In this document: positions 17,586 through 25,838 of the stretch, one piece after another | Position numbering within the stretch: position 1 is the first letter of the stretch | Layout: every line of letters starts with the position of its first letter | Source of the DNA: an uncultured bacterium | GTDB taxonomy: Bacteria; Cyanobacteriota; Vampirovibrionia; Obscuribacterales; Obscuribacteraceae | Assembly: GCA_903835185.1 (NCBI GenBank) | Contig: CAILLX010000062.1 | Span: forward strand, 1-40,919 | Reading direction: 5' to 3' | DNA length: 40,919 nucleotides | Position numbers and translations under genes: made by a program | The notes under the pieces: generated by a model | The model's database searches: none | Told to the model about the DNA's origin: nothing | What the model saw: only the letters and a program-made list of their open reading frames with translations

Positions 17586-18087
17586 TTCTTTAGTCTTCCT
17601 TCCTCCGCCCCTCTCAGGGAATACTAATAGTAGTAACGCTGCCGACCAGCAACAAGTTCGACCGCTGGCTGTCGAAATAGTCCCTGAAGCCGACTGCCCA
17701 ATCTCCGTAACTGCCGCCAGGACCGAACTGGACTTAGATCCTTTTGGAGCACCGCAAGCTGCAAGAACATATGTTGATTATAAGAATGTTGGCGCCAAGC
17801 CGATCATTGCTGTCCAGTTTAGAGTGCGATTTTACAACCAGAGCGGGTCCGACCGCGGCACTTTTCTGGCGCCAGATACCCAGATTGTTGAGCCTGGTGC
17901 ACTGGCTTCCCAGAAGTGGCGCACCGACAAGGTCGACCCGTCCACCTCTACCATCAAACTACGTGTACTGCAGGTGAAGGATAACACCGGCTCGATCTGG
18001 AAAAGCACCAGGTTGCCGGCTCGAAGTCTTCCCGGCAGCAGCACAATAGCTCCAGATCGGTCCACAGCAGCTCCAGACAACAATTAA
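17524..18087 (+). CDS. Exported FxLYD-like small protein, divergent from the nucleotidase
   Basis: The folded part is clear from about 17680 (ARTYVDYKNVGAKPIIAVQFRVRFYNQSG). This is an immunoglobulin-like pattern of conserved aromatic, N-V/K-N turn and strand VxFxVxFYN, as in FxLYD-type proteins. There is no ATG downstream of the nucleotidase start. The best start is GTG 17524 with AGAGG 9 bases upstream, giving MNKATVQLLL and a hydrophobic leader that ends near PPPLSGNTN (187 residues). That start overlaps the divergent nucleotidase by 62 bases, which is unusual. The C-terminal tail is Ser/Pro-rich. A possible alternative is an unusual start codon after 17585. Function unknown. Confidence 0.6.
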   Translation: MNKATVQLLLTDLPIGLILSISLVFLPPPLSGNTNSSNAADQQQVRPLAVEIVPEADCPISVTAARTELDLDPFGAPQAARTYVDYKNVGAKPIIAVQFRVRFYNQSGSDRGTFLAPDTQIVEPGALASQKWRTDKVDPSTSTIKLRVLQVKDNTGSIWKSTRLPARSLPGSSTIAPDRSTAAPDNN

Positions 18088-18208
18088 CTTTAAGCCTAAA
18101 TTACCTGCGGGAAGATTAATCATTGGCTTTTCAAGAAGCAGTCATATCCTTTCGCGGTGTATCGTATATACACTGCGTTTTCACTGCAATCTACAAGGGA
18201 CAGTATCC

Positions 18209-18592
18209 ATGTGCCCCCGCGTCCGATTCTTCGGTGCAGGAGTGTCTGTATTGGCGCTCTGCTTATTATTGGCTTGCCTGAGCTGGCCTTTTCTGCTCGG
18301 TTTTTTTGTAGCGCTGGGCATCGGCACAGGACTCTGGAGCTATCTGGCAGAATGTGAAAAAGAGCATCAGCTAAAGCGGTCCCAAAGAGCTTTGCGCAAC
18401 TCTCAGTCTCAACAACAGCTTATTCAGGAAGAGCTGGCTGTAAGCTCACAGAGCACGCGCCGTCGCAGACGTAGACGGCAAGCTCACAACGTGCCAGAAA
18501 GCACTATACGCTCAGCCAGCAACGTCTACCCATTTCCCACCCAGGACAAGCTCGAACAAGATCTCTTAAGCAGAACTGAAGTAGCAGAGTAA
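18209..18592 (+). CDS. Small membrane protein with basic cytoplasmic tail
   Basis: A 127-residue protein; ATG 18209 is preceded by AAGGGA about 8 bases upstream. Residues 8-45 form one long or two short membrane spans (FGAGVSVLALCLLLACLSW, then FLLGFFVALGIGTGLWSYL). A charged, Gln-rich helical segment and an RRRRRRR cluster near residue 90 follow. The Arg cluster predicts a cytoplasmic C-terminal tail that may bind nucleic acid or acidic lipid; this is inference. I do not recognise a family. It lies between two plus-strand genes, 121 bases after the upstream one. Confidence 0.65.
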   Translation: MCPRVRFFGAGVSVLALCLLLACLSWPFLLGFFVALGIGTGLWSYLAECEKEHQLKRSQRALRNSQSQQQLIQEELAVSSQSTRRRRRRRQAHNVPESTIRSASNVYPFPTQDKLEQDLLSRTEVAE

Positions 18593-18934
18593 CCAGCCTG
18601 TCGTTGCAAACCTGATACCACAGACAGTATCATTGTCTATTTTCTTGCCGATTGCTACTTGTCAGGCAGACATGCAAATTCCTCCTGCTGCAACTCGACA
18701 GAGCAACAGGTTTAGCTGTCTATCTCAGTATGTCAGGGCGACTCCTGCTTGTCCCGGCAGAACACTCAGAGAGGTTGCTTTGCCAGCACCGTTCCCAGGC
18801 TTGAATAGAAGCGCCGCCAGGTGTTAGCAGTTGCCGCATTAGAGAAAATTACCCTGGATAAGCAAGAAGAAATGTGAGTTTAGACTCCTTCCGGGCACAA
18901 AAGATCTGGAGCCCCACAATAAACGAGGAAACTT
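18593..18934. other. Intergenic region, no gene supported
   Basis: About 340 bases between two plus-strand genes. A 6-bp stem (tgatac/gtatca, near 18609-18628) lies just after the upstream stop and may be a weak terminator. A 64-codon frame at 18633 has no ribosome site and an unconvincing composition. The ribosome site for the next gene (cgaggaaac) is at the right end. Confidence 0.5.
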
Positions 18935-20557
18935 ATGCTCCGCATCGGCAAGCAGACTAACAACAGACTCTCATCTGTCCGCCTACCGCCTTTAGGCACT
19001 CTACCGGGCATGGACAATCTGCGGGCAATGCTTACAAAGGCGCAGCGTAACTGGCGCGTGCGCATAGAACAACCGTTCAAGTACACAGACCCAGAATCTG
19101 CTTTTGTACTTACTCTCAAGTGCGAGACTGGCTCAGGAGAGCCTTGCTGGATGCTTTACCACTTAAACGAGTCTGGGTCGTCGCTGATCTGGAGCTATAT
19201 GAGTGCTGACATTTTCCTTCTCCGTAATCTAGTTCACACTGAATGTGCTGCCAGTACAGGAGCCAAAGAGCTTCCTGAAGAGGTCTGCGCTCTTGACGCA
19301 GAGGGAGTTTATGCAGTGTCTGAGGCGCCGGCATCTGCCTGCGCGGCAACTGTTCAACCTCAGAGCACTCCGGCGGGAGAGGAGCTGCCGCCGGCTATGG
19401 CACAGCTTCCGGATGAAGCGCTCTTAACCGGTGACCTCTCTGATATGCAACTGTGTCCCATCTTGCAGTCAATGGCAACACAAAAGCTGACCGGTAGACT
19501 GGAGCTCCAGAATGCCGGCGAAAGAGGCGACATCTTTGTAGAAGAAGGCATACTGAAACATGCTGCTACACTCCAGGCAGTCGGCGATCCTGCCGCACTC
19601 GAACTGCTCACCTGGCAGAAGGGAAGCTATCACTTTTATACGGGTGAGACATTTCTGCACACAACTATCAAGAAAAAACTTGACCTGCTTTGCCAGGAAG
19701 GAGAGTCTCTTTCTAAGCACTTCTCTTTTCTCGCCAGCAGAGGAGTGAACGGAGAGACTTTTCTCACGCGCAAGAATGCCGAGATGTCTGAGCAGGAATT
19801 TCAGCTTTCACTTCTGGATCGCACCGGTTGTGAGCTTGCCGATCTCAAACTCTTTTACAATCGGCTTGACTGCAACTCTACAGTAGATCGAGTTTTATCA
19901 CAGCAGCCAATGCCTAAGGCTGAATGGGTGCCAATTCTCTCCAACTTAATTAGCAGAGATCTTGTTATAGCTGCTGATTGCCCGCCTGGGCAGATTGATG
20001 ATCTGCCTGATCCAATCATGATTGAGCAGGCGGATTTAGATAGCATTACAAAGACACTTTGCCGTCCCGAAACAGGCATCTTGAGCTATCAGGCAATGCT
20101 CTATTTCGTCAAGCAAGAATTCCTGCGCTTCCGGCGTGGCGGGCTGCCATTTTCCATTTTAGTATTTTCTATGAACACGCTTGATCACCAGCATAATGAT
20201 GAGCCAAAAGCGCTACCGATTCAGGCGGTGAGAGAGATTGCAGTACGCATCCGTGCAGTCAAGAGAGAGCTCGATCTGCTCGGGCACTTCGAACAGCAGC
20301 ACTTTGCTCTACTTCTGCCACATACTGATCTGTGCGGAGCTGCCCAGCTAGTCGAGAGACTGGAACGTTTAATCTCAGGCGACCCATTAATGAACACTAT
20401 CCACTCGCAACAGATTAGAGCTCACTTCGGAGCAGCAGCTATCCCTGAAGACATCGATGATCCTAACCTTTTGCTGGCATTTGCTAAGCAGGCAATGGAA
20501 CAAGCCAGACAAAAGCGAACAACTCTAGCACTGTTTCGCGATAGCAACAGTCTCTAG
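18935..20557 (+). CDS. DUF4388 (PATAN-like) protein with degenerate GGDEF domain
   Basis: A 540-residue soluble protein; ATG 18935 has GAGGAA 5-6 bases upstream. Residues ~1-100 form an uncharacterised N-terminal domain, followed by an Ala/Pro/Glu-rich linker. Residues ~164-260 are DUF4388: GDLSDMQLCPILQSMATQKLTGRLEL, then the GDIFVEEGILKHA strand-turn and a GSYHFYTGE end. Residues 287-345 resemble the small winged-helix module that often follows. Residues ~381-535 have the fold order of GGDEF. At the catalytic loop, LGHFEQQHFALLLP (449-461) replaces the GG[DE]EF signature, so diguanylate cyclase activity is not expected. It could bind nucleotide or partners as a pseudo-enzyme. DUF4388 recurs in the 726-residue protein at 26763. 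Confidence 0.85.
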   Translation: MLRIGKQTNNRLSSVRLPPLGTLPGMDNLRAMLTKAQRNWRVRIEQPFKYTDPESAFVLTLKCETGSGEPCWMLYHLNESGSSLIWSYMSADIFLLRNLVHTECAASTGAKELPEEVCALDAEGVYAVSEAPASACAATVQPQSTPAGEELPPAMAQLPDEALLTGDLSDMQLCPILQSMATQKLTGRLELQNAGERGDIFVEEGILKHAATLQAVGDPAALELLTWQKGSYHFYTGETFLHTTIKKKLDLLCQEGESLSKHFSFLASRGVNGETFLTRKNAEMSEQEFQLSLLDRTGCELADLKLFYNRLDCNSTVDRVLSQQPMPKAEWVPILSNLISRDLVIAADCPPGQIDDLPDPIMIEQADLDSITKTLCRPETGILSYQAMLYFVKQEFLRFRRGGLPFSILVFSMNTLDHQHNDEPKALPIQAVREIAVRIRAVKRELDLLGHFEQQHFALLLPHTDLCGAAQLVERLERLISGDPLMNTIHSQQIRAHFGAAAIPEDIDDPNLLLAFAKQAMEQARQKRTTLALFRDSNSL

Positions 20558-20571
20558 ACCCAATACCATAC

Positions 20572-20790
20572 AGTTAAGACGTAGGTGCGCGTCGGGACGC
20601 GCCCGCTGGGCGGCTCGCGAGCCGCCCCTCTTCAAGTTGTAGACCGCTTATCTAAACGGTATTGTATCTAGCCCCCATGCTGTTAGTATAAGCAACATAT
20701 GGACAACCAGCCTTGGAAGCACCTACGTCCCGCCTAATGCCGTCAACTTAAGGCGTAACGGTGTGTAGGGGCGTGTTGCACGCGCCCCTA
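20572..20790. repeat. Cluster of palindromes, probable dispersed intergenic repeat
   Basis: Three strong inverted repeats: gcgcgtc-gg-gacgcgc (20587-20602), the perfect 20-base palindrome gggcggctcgcgagccgccc (20608-20627), and taggggcg/cgccccta (20766-20773 with 20783-20790). Two stretches share the start TTAAG(A/G)CGTA and the later (A)CGCGCCC, one at about 20573 and one at about 20753, as if two related units are inserted. The G+C here is far above the surroundings. It may also terminate the genes on both sides, which converge here. Confidence 0.7.
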
Positions 20791-20825
20791 ACGGAAGGGA
20801 ATCGGGACAAATCCCTTGCCTCGCC

Positions 20826-21884
20826 TCACTCCTGCACAGCGGCCGATGTTCCCAGCCTTTGAGCCAACTGCTCCTTGCGAGCTGAGCGAGACTGCACAAC
20901 AAAACATATTGCTGCTGGAATGCAGGTTATGGCAACGAAGCAGATTGCATGCAGCAGACTGGCAAAAGCCAACGCCTGATCGCCATTGATGCCTGAAACA
21001 AAAACCAGACCTTGCTGAACAAGGAAGTGAAAGCTACCTACACTGCCAGGGGTCGGCACAAGGACTCCTACTGAGCCTATAGTAAAGACTACCAAGCATT
21101 GCCAGGCGCTCACCTGCGAGCTGAGATTGAAAGCTTGGATCATCAAAAAGAAATTGAGCCAGTAAAAGAACCAGATAGCAATACTGAGTAAGGCAATGGC
21201 CGGATAAGCAACCGGGCTCTTAAGTGAGCTGCAGCCGGTGTCAAACTGCTCAGCAAGCGACTCAACCTTTCTTTTCACACTGGCTGGCAACCGGTTAGCT
21301 ACCAGCGAACACCCGAGCACCCAGTGGATAATTGCACCCATCTTAGGCAAGAGTAAAAGACCAACCACTGTGCCTATAGATAAGAAAACACCACCTGGTA
21401 CCAACCACTTCATATCGGCAAAAGCAGCTGTTGGGAAAACAACCAGAGTGACGCCCAGCAGAAGGACAAGCAGAGCGACATCAAGCAGCCGATCTATGAA
21501 CATTGTCGGCAAAACACCAGCCCAGGGAAGTTTTTCTGTCTTGCTGATTGACACCAGGCGGGCTACTTCACCACCGCGCGGCAGCACCACATTAACTGCA
21601 TAACCGTACATAACAGCACAGAAGGAATTCCACAAGCTAATCTTGCGGTCAGTCAGCGGTCTCAAGAGGATGACCCAGCGCACGGCCCTCAAAAAATGAC
21701 TCACAAGCCCAGAGAAGCAGACAAGGAGCAGATAGACCGGATTGACCTGCTTGATATAGTGAAGCAGCTGAGCCCAGTTAGCCCCACGAAATGCCAGCCA
21801 GAGAAATAAGGCAGCAAAAGCGATGCCGATAGCCTGCCTGGTTAAGTTTGGGCTGGAGCCGCTGCTAGACTGGTCGCTTTTCAT
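20826..21884 (-). CDS. Lysylphosphatidylglycerol synthase-type / UPF0104 flippase-like membrane protein
   Basis: The start is ATG 21884, with GGAGGAG just upstream; the frame runs back to 22040 but the extra residues are not conserved-looking. The 352-residue product has about eight membrane segments. It carries the hallmarks of the AglD/YbhN/MprF transmembrane family: FSGLVSHFLRAVRWVILLRP early, NVVLPRGGEVARL, TMFIDRLLDVALL and VPTPGSVGSFHFLVQQGLVF late. Members move or modify lipids or lipid-linked molecules. There is no catalytic MprF synthase domain, so this is the membrane part alone. The substrate cannot be inferred here. Confidence 0.88.
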   Translation of the reverse strand: MKSDQSSSGSSPNLTRQAIGIAFAALFLWLAFRGANWAQLLHYIKQVNPVYLLLVCFSGLVSHFLRAVRWVILLRPLTDRKISLWNSFCAVMYGYAVNVVLPRGGEVARLVSISKTEKLPWAGVLPTMFIDRLLDVALLVLLLGVTLVVFPTAAFADMKWLVPGGVFLSIGTVVGLLLLPKMGAIIHWVLGCSLVANRLPASVKRKVESLAEQFDTGCSSLKSPVAYPAIALLSIAIWFFYWLNFFLMIQAFNLSSQVSAWQCLVVFTIGSVGVLVPTPGSVGSFHFLVQQGLVFVSGINGDQALAFASLLHAICFVAITCIPAAICFVVQSRSARKEQLAQRLGTSAAVQE

Positions 21885-22063
21885 CTCTCCTCCAGAGGGA
21901 ATATACCGGTGGGGAGACAGCCCAACCAGGTAAAGCTCCATTCTACATGAGTGGGCTACACCAGGGCTCAGCGCGACCTGGAACAACAAGCAACCCCTCG
22001 CTAATCGGCAGAGCTGACACGTATTCACTCGTGGCAGCAATCTCTCGTTCCAGTCCAGCTTTA

Positions 22064-22354
22064 CTACTCGGCAGTATCCTCTGAGGCGCCGCTTTTCTCT
22101 TTCGACGAGCCTTTAGCAACTGGTTTCCCTGTCAGCCCCCGCTCGCGCAACAGCTTATTTACTGATTCCATGAGCCTTGGTTCGTGCTCGCAAGCAACAA
22201 TAAGTTCAACTACAGGCAATACAAACTTATCCGGCACATCCTGCAAAATGCCGACAATCTTGTCAATGCTCGGTGGAAGTTCAACCCCTTTATTAGCCTT
22301 TTGAGCACTGCTATAAGTGTTCAGCACGTGCTGGTAAATCTGCATCCGCTCCAC
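22064..22354 (-). CDS. Small helical hypothetical protein
   Basis: The start is GTG 22354, with GGAGGG 7 bases upstream (96 residues). It begins VERMQIYQHVLNTY and is mostly helical (IDKIVGILQDVPDKFVLPVVELIVACEHEPRLMESVNKLLRERG), ending in a charged Ser/Lys/Glu tail. There is no signal peptide or membrane span. The family is unknown. It is followed after 179 bases by the flippase-like gene on the same strand. Confidence 0.65.
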   Translation of the reverse strand: MERMQIYQHVLNTYSSAQKANKGVELPPSIDKIVGILQDVPDKFVLPVVELIVACEHEPRLMESVNKLLRERGLTGKPVAKGSSKEKSGASEDTAE

Positions 22355-22560
22355 AATCCATCCCTCCAATCATGCCTGCACACATTAATCCATCCAGGAA
22401 AACAACGCATTCAAGCTGCCTGCAAAGTTTATTCCCTGCCAGCAAAGTTGCTTAAGTGCTTGACAAGAGCGGCGGGCAGTTGCCTTCCGGCACATCTGCT
22501 CGCCGCTTGATTTGCTACTACGCTACTCCGGGGCAGCACAGCTTTAAGTGCTCGGCACCT

Positions 22561-22809
22561 TTACATTTTTTCGTACCAGACCGGACCATCAGCGCTCGAT
22601 ACTTGCGCTTTCTGTGCATCAGAGGTGTCAGCCTCTGGCGCCAGCTGCTCTAAAGCTCTTATATATACTTTAGACATAGCTGCTCTTTGCTCATCAGTCC
22701 AGTCCATCGGACGGAACTCTTCAAGCAAGCGCAACACTTCGGTCCGGGTCTGGGCCACGTGCACTTTTTTTAGCCATGATTCCAGCGGAGAGCCCATCGG
22801 GCTGGCCAC
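22561..22809 (-). CDS. Small soluble hypothetical protein
   Basis: Up to 82 residues. GTG 22809 lies inside the stop of the upstream gene (taGTG), and an ATG at 22797 is an alternative start. It is acidic and helical (LLEEFRPMDWTDEQRAAMSKVYIRALEQLA) and ends GPVWYEKM. The one-base overlap with the upstream secreted protein suggests translational coupling. No family recognised. Confidence 0.6.
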   Translation of the reverse strand: MASPMGSPLESWLKKVHVAQTRTEVLRLLEEFRPMDWTDEQRAAMSKVYIRALEQLAPEADTSDAQKAQVSSADGPVWYEKM

Positions 22810-23225
22810 TATTCTTTTTCAATATCCTTGCTGATGCTGAAAGAAGCTGGCGAGAACGGCTCTTGGAAGCCGTGCATGATGCCGTTGCGGCTGCCGTAAT
22901 ACATCCCCTTGACGCTGCCGACTACCATAGCGCCTGGAACTGTGACCAGACTAACCAGAGCGCAGCTAAGACCGTTGTCTTTTCCGCCAACTTTGTCAGC
23001 CAATGTTTCAGTCATGCTCTTATACGAAGAGATAGTCTCGCGTACTACAGCCACAGGTGCTCCAACAACTACTCCAGCGCCAACTCCGCCGACACGAGTA
23101 ACCATCAAGCCGCCCTGGACTGATTTGTCAAGCGCGCTATTTTCATCTTTTGCCATTGCCGGCGCTAAAGTCGCTGCCATCAAAAGAAGCGAAAATGCTA
23201 CAGCCAAATTTGATCTTTTCACCAT
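22809..23225 (-). CDS. Exported glycine-zipper-like protein
   Basis: The start is ATG 23225, since GGGAGG lies 6 bases upstream; the frame extends to 23285 without support. The 138 residues open with a signal peptide (MVKRSNLAVAFSLLLMAATLAP, then AMA). Two Gly/Ala/Val-rich segments follow, GGVGAGVVVGAPVAVV and VTVPGAMVVGSVKG, spaced like glycine zippers that insert in or coat membranes. The protein is otherwise unrecognised. It is coupled to the 82-residue gene downstream. Confidence 0.7.
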   Translation of the reverse strand: MVKRSNLAVAFSLLLMAATLAPAMAKDENSALDKSVQGGLMVTRVGGVGAGVVVGAPVAVVRETISSYKSMTETLADKVGGKDNGLSCALVSLVTVPGAMVVGSVKGMYYGSRNGIMHGFQEPFSPASFSISKDIEKE

Positions 23226-23306
23226 TGCCATCCTCCCGACAGGGTCGCGGGTCATCATTGCACAAGCTATACTGGCCGACTGCACATTTATTCAACAGAG
23301 CCGGCT

Positions 23307-23323
23307 AGTAGATAATATCTACT
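23307..23323. promoter_or_regulatory. 17-bp palindrome upstream of the glycine-zipper gene
   Basis: agtagata-a-tatctact is a perfect 8-bp inverted repeat with a single central base. It lies 82-98 bases before the ATG at 23225 and contains TATTAT on the minus strand, a possible -10. It could be an operator overlapping the promoter. The rest of the gap up to 23530 shows nothing clear. Confidence 0.4.
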
Positions 23324-23530
23324 TGGCAGGCAGTTTGTGACTGAATTATTCTGCACCTTTTTACATGCCTGACAGCAACAGGTTTGTACCCCCTGCCATT
23401 TGCCTTACTTAGTGAGCTCTCGAAGAGCGCCGCTACCAGCAAATTGAAGCTCGTCTGACTAAACTCAGCGGCTCTCATCTAAGAAGCGAACAATGGTTTT
23501 CATTAAAATAGAGCTCCGGCATGCCACTCC

Positions 23531-24565
23531 TCAGTCAACACCAGCTAATTTGAGAACAAAATAAGCACCAGCAGACAGTGCTGCTGCTGCCGGTAATGTA
23601 ACTAACCAGGCCAGGCAGATCATCTTTAAGGTCTGCATATTCAATTTAGACCAGCCATGCAACGGGAGGGTACCTCCAGCCACAGCCGAAGTCAGTGTAT
23701 GGGTGCTGCTTATCGGCGCCCCGACCAACGATGCAGAGAGAATAATTGCAGCAGTACTGGCTTCAGCAGCAAACCCATGCGTATACATGAGCTTCTCCCG
23801 GCTTATCTTAGTACCGACAGTACGGATTACCCTCCAACCACCTATCATAGTGCCCAGTCCAATGGCTGCAGCACAAGTAATCATGACCCAGAAAGGGACA
23901 TGATCATAGGAAAAACCGCCAGCCGGAAACTGACTGGCCAAAATAAGAGTGATTAGCCCCATAGTTTTTTGCCCGTCATTGCTGCCATGAGCAAAGCTGA
24001 CAGCAGCAGATGAGAAGATCTGCAACCAGCGCATAAACTGCGGCTGCTCGTGCCGCCGGTTAGCTGCCTGAGGATAAAACCGGGACAGACAGGACTGTCC
24101 TGCTGCAGCAAGAAGAGCGCCACCGGCAAATCCAACTACAGGTGAGATTGCCAGCGCCGCCAGGACCTCGCCAAGCTTGTCCCAGGTTACTCCGCTACCC
24201 CCGTGAGCTGCCAGTCCTGCGCCAAAAAGTCCACCGATTAAGCAATGGGATGAGCTCACAGGCAGACCGTGGTACCAGGTGTAAATATTCCAGATGAGAG
24301 ACCCGATTAAGACAGCCAAAATAATAGGCAGGCTGACCAACTGGCGCGGAATCACTTCAGTAATGACCAGAGCCACAGCTGTCCCAACCATCAAGCAGCC
24401 AGCAAAATTTAATATTCCACTGCCGAGAATAGCAACATTAGCCCGCAAAGCCTTTGTATAAATTACTGTCGCGACCGCGTTAGCTGTATCGTGAAAGCCG
24501 TTCACGAAATCATATGTATAGGCAAGAGAAAGGGCAATAAGTGCTAGAAAACTATGTAAGTGCAT
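23531..24565 (-). CDS. pit: PiT-family inorganic phosphate transporter
   Basis: A low-affinity phosphate/cation symporter of the inner membrane. ATG 24565 has GGAAG 6 bases upstream. The 344 residues have about ten membrane segments. The two inverted PiT signature halves are both present: FVNGFHDTANAVATVIYT with GLPVSSSHCLIGG, and FAHGSNDGQKTMG with GAPISSTHTLTSAV. Length fits the short PiT type. No PhoU/DUF47 gene lies beside it, which is common but not universal for PiT. Together with the secreted nucleotidase it suggests active phosphate acquisition. Confidence 0.95.
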   Translation of the reverse strand: MHLHSFLALIALSLAYTYDFVNGFHDTANAVATVIYTKALRANVAILGSGILNFAGCLMVGTAVALVITEVIPRQLVSLPIILAVLIGSLIWNIYTWYHGLPVSSSHCLIGGLFGAGLAAHGGSGVTWDKLGEVLAALAISPVVGFAGGALLAAAGQSCLSRFYPQAANRRHEQPQFMRWLQIFSSAAVSFAHGSNDGQKTMGLITLILASQFPAGGFSYDHVPFWVMITCAAAIGLGTMIGGWRVIRTVGTKISREKLMYTHGFAAEASTAAIILSASLVGAPISSTHTLTSAVAGGTLPLHGWSKLNMQTLKMICLAWLVTLPAAAALSAGAYFVLKLAGVD

Positions 24566-24723
24566 CTGGATCTTCCGAAGGCGGTTAGAATATGCTAGCG
24601 CGGTCTAGGCGACAGGTGATGGCAAATCTTCTAAGCTTGGCTCAGTGAGGCTGCTAAATCCTTACAATGTTAATACAATGGACACAACAGTGATCCTCAA
24701 CATACGGAGACAATTGTTTTTGC

Positions 24724-24828
24724 ATGTTCAGTGAAGGAGAGCTGGGTTTTTTCGCCCTCTTTTTCTTTTTTGCGGTGCTGGTTTTTGTAGGCATTTTTGC
24801 CAATCAGGGGTTCTTTGGTCCGGTATGA
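24724..24828 (+). CDS. 34-residue small membrane protein
   Basis: ATG 24724 to TGA 24828 encodes MFSEGELGFFALFFFFAVLV continuing FVGIFANQGFFGPV. This is a short acidic N-terminus and one Phe-rich membrane span. Its stop overlaps the next start as ATGA (24825-24828), the classic coupling overlap. The ribosome site is weak (GGAGA about 14 bases upstream). No family recognised; a single-span accessory subunit is possible but not shown. Confidence 0.55.
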   Translation: MFSEGELGFFALFFFFAVLVFVGIFANQGFFGPV

Positions 24829-25223
24829 ACCAGGTACGTCTCAGTGCATCAACCGTCCTCTGCCTGACCCTTGCCACTTGCCTGGCTCTCTTGTGCAGTT
24901 GCGGCGAGCCTCCCGGCGACAGCGAGCTGACTGCACATACTCAAGTGCAACTGCTGGACTGGCACATATCCGGATTTTGGATAATCAACTGTCCGGTGGC
25001 CTGGGTGCGAGTATCAAACTACAACCAGGTGCCGATAAAAAATATTGTTATTGAATACACTACCTATGACGCTGTAGGCAATCAACTGGATCGAGACAAA
25101 TATACAATTGATGGGAATGTAGGTCCTGGACAGACAAAGAATTTTATTGAACTGTACTTTGGACTGGTCAACCTTTATACGGAACAGATGAGCATCAAGC
25201 TCATTTCAGCCCAGCGCGACTAA
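24825..25223 (+). CDS. Lipoprotein with FxLYD-like domain
   Basis: A 132-residue protein whose signal peptide ends in a lipobox-like LLCSC (Cys 26). The mature part (VAWVRVSNYNQVPIKNIVIEYTTYDAVGNQLD, then VGPGQTKNF) has the N-x-P-IKNIxIxY-xYDxxG pattern of FxLYD-type immunoglobulin-like domains. The protein at 17524 is similar in pattern. It starts by a 4-base overlap with the 34-residue membrane protein, so the two are probably translated together. Function unknown. Confidence 0.75.
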   Translation: MNQVRLSASTVLCLTLATCLALLCSCGEPPGDSELTAHTQVQLLDWHISGFWIINCPVAWVRVSNYNQVPIKNIVIEYTTYDAVGNQLDRDKYTIDGNVGPGQTKNFIELYFGLVNLYTEQMSIKLISAQRD

Positions 25224-25282
25224 GATCACATGGCTACAGTCTCACATTCAGGACTTTGCAAACAGTCCAATCCAGTCTGTCT

Positions 25283-25450
25283 TTAGCGGTAGTCGCCCGA
25301 AGCATAAGCTGACCGCAGAACAAAATAAGCTATAATAGCATAGAGTATTATCAAGACGAGAAGCATCAGCAAAGGCATCTTCTCGACTATTTTGGCAAAT
25401 GGTCTGACGATCAAATCTATAACAACTAGTCCGCATGCTGTTCCAGGCAT
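25283..25450 (-). CDS. 55-residue small membrane protein
   Basis: ATG 25450 to TAA 25283. AAGGAAC lies about 8 bases upstream. The protein opens MPGTACGLVVIDLIVRPFAK and has one span (MPLLMLLVLIILYAIIAYFV), then a short polar end. Strong ribosome site, clean hydrophobicity and the same strand as its neighbours support it. It was probably missed by length cut-offs. Family unknown. Confidence 0.6.
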   Translation of the reverse strand: MPGTACGLVVIDLIVRPFAKIVEKMPLLMLLVLIILYAIIAYFVLRSAYASGDYR

Positions 25451-25465
25451 TAAGTTGTTCCTTTG

Positions 25466-25516
25466 CTAGCAGCTTGAATATCTTAACGTATAGCACCTGC
25501 AAACAGGTTTAACCAT
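25466..25516 (-). other. Possible 16-residue leader peptide
   Basis: ATG 25516 to TAG 25466 encodes MVKPVCRCYTLRYSSC. A strong TAGGAGG site lies 9 bases upstream, and the stop falls 15 bases before the ATG of the 55-residue gene. It could be a leader that couples translation, or a chance frame. Confidence 0.3.
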
Positions 25517-25595
25517 ACGTAATTGCCTCCTACAGCTCGTAAGGACAACATGAGAACGCTGAAGGTCGATTAACCATGCCGCCGCTGCAGGTAGA

Positions 25596-25727
25596 TTAAT
25601 GTCGTTTGTAAAAGACACTCTGACGCCATTGCCTGCCGAGTGTATCCTCGAAAAGTTCAGGATACATTATTAAGACAAGAGCTAGCAGAAGCACTAAACA
25701 AAGTATAAGTGTGAGTATCCAGATCAT
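25596..25727 (-). CDS. 43-residue small membrane protein
   Basis: ATG 25727 to TAA 25596. TTAGGA lies 6 bases upstream. The protein is one membrane span (MIWILTLILCLVLLLALVLI) followed by a charged tail (MYPELFEDTLGRQWRQSVFYKRH). It sits between the DUF4384 gene (25839) and the 55-residue gene, on the same strand. Family unknown. Confidence 0.6.
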   Translation of the reverse strand: MIWILTLILCLVLLLALVLIMYPELFEDTLGRQWRQSVFYKRH

Positions 25728-25838
25728 AAATGGTCCTAAGGCAAGCAGTTACTATTTTTCTCACCCGTCCTGAATAACATCATCCTATTTTACGGTAAAG
25801 AAGCGGTTAAGGACCAGCTGTCTGCCGACAACCAAACC

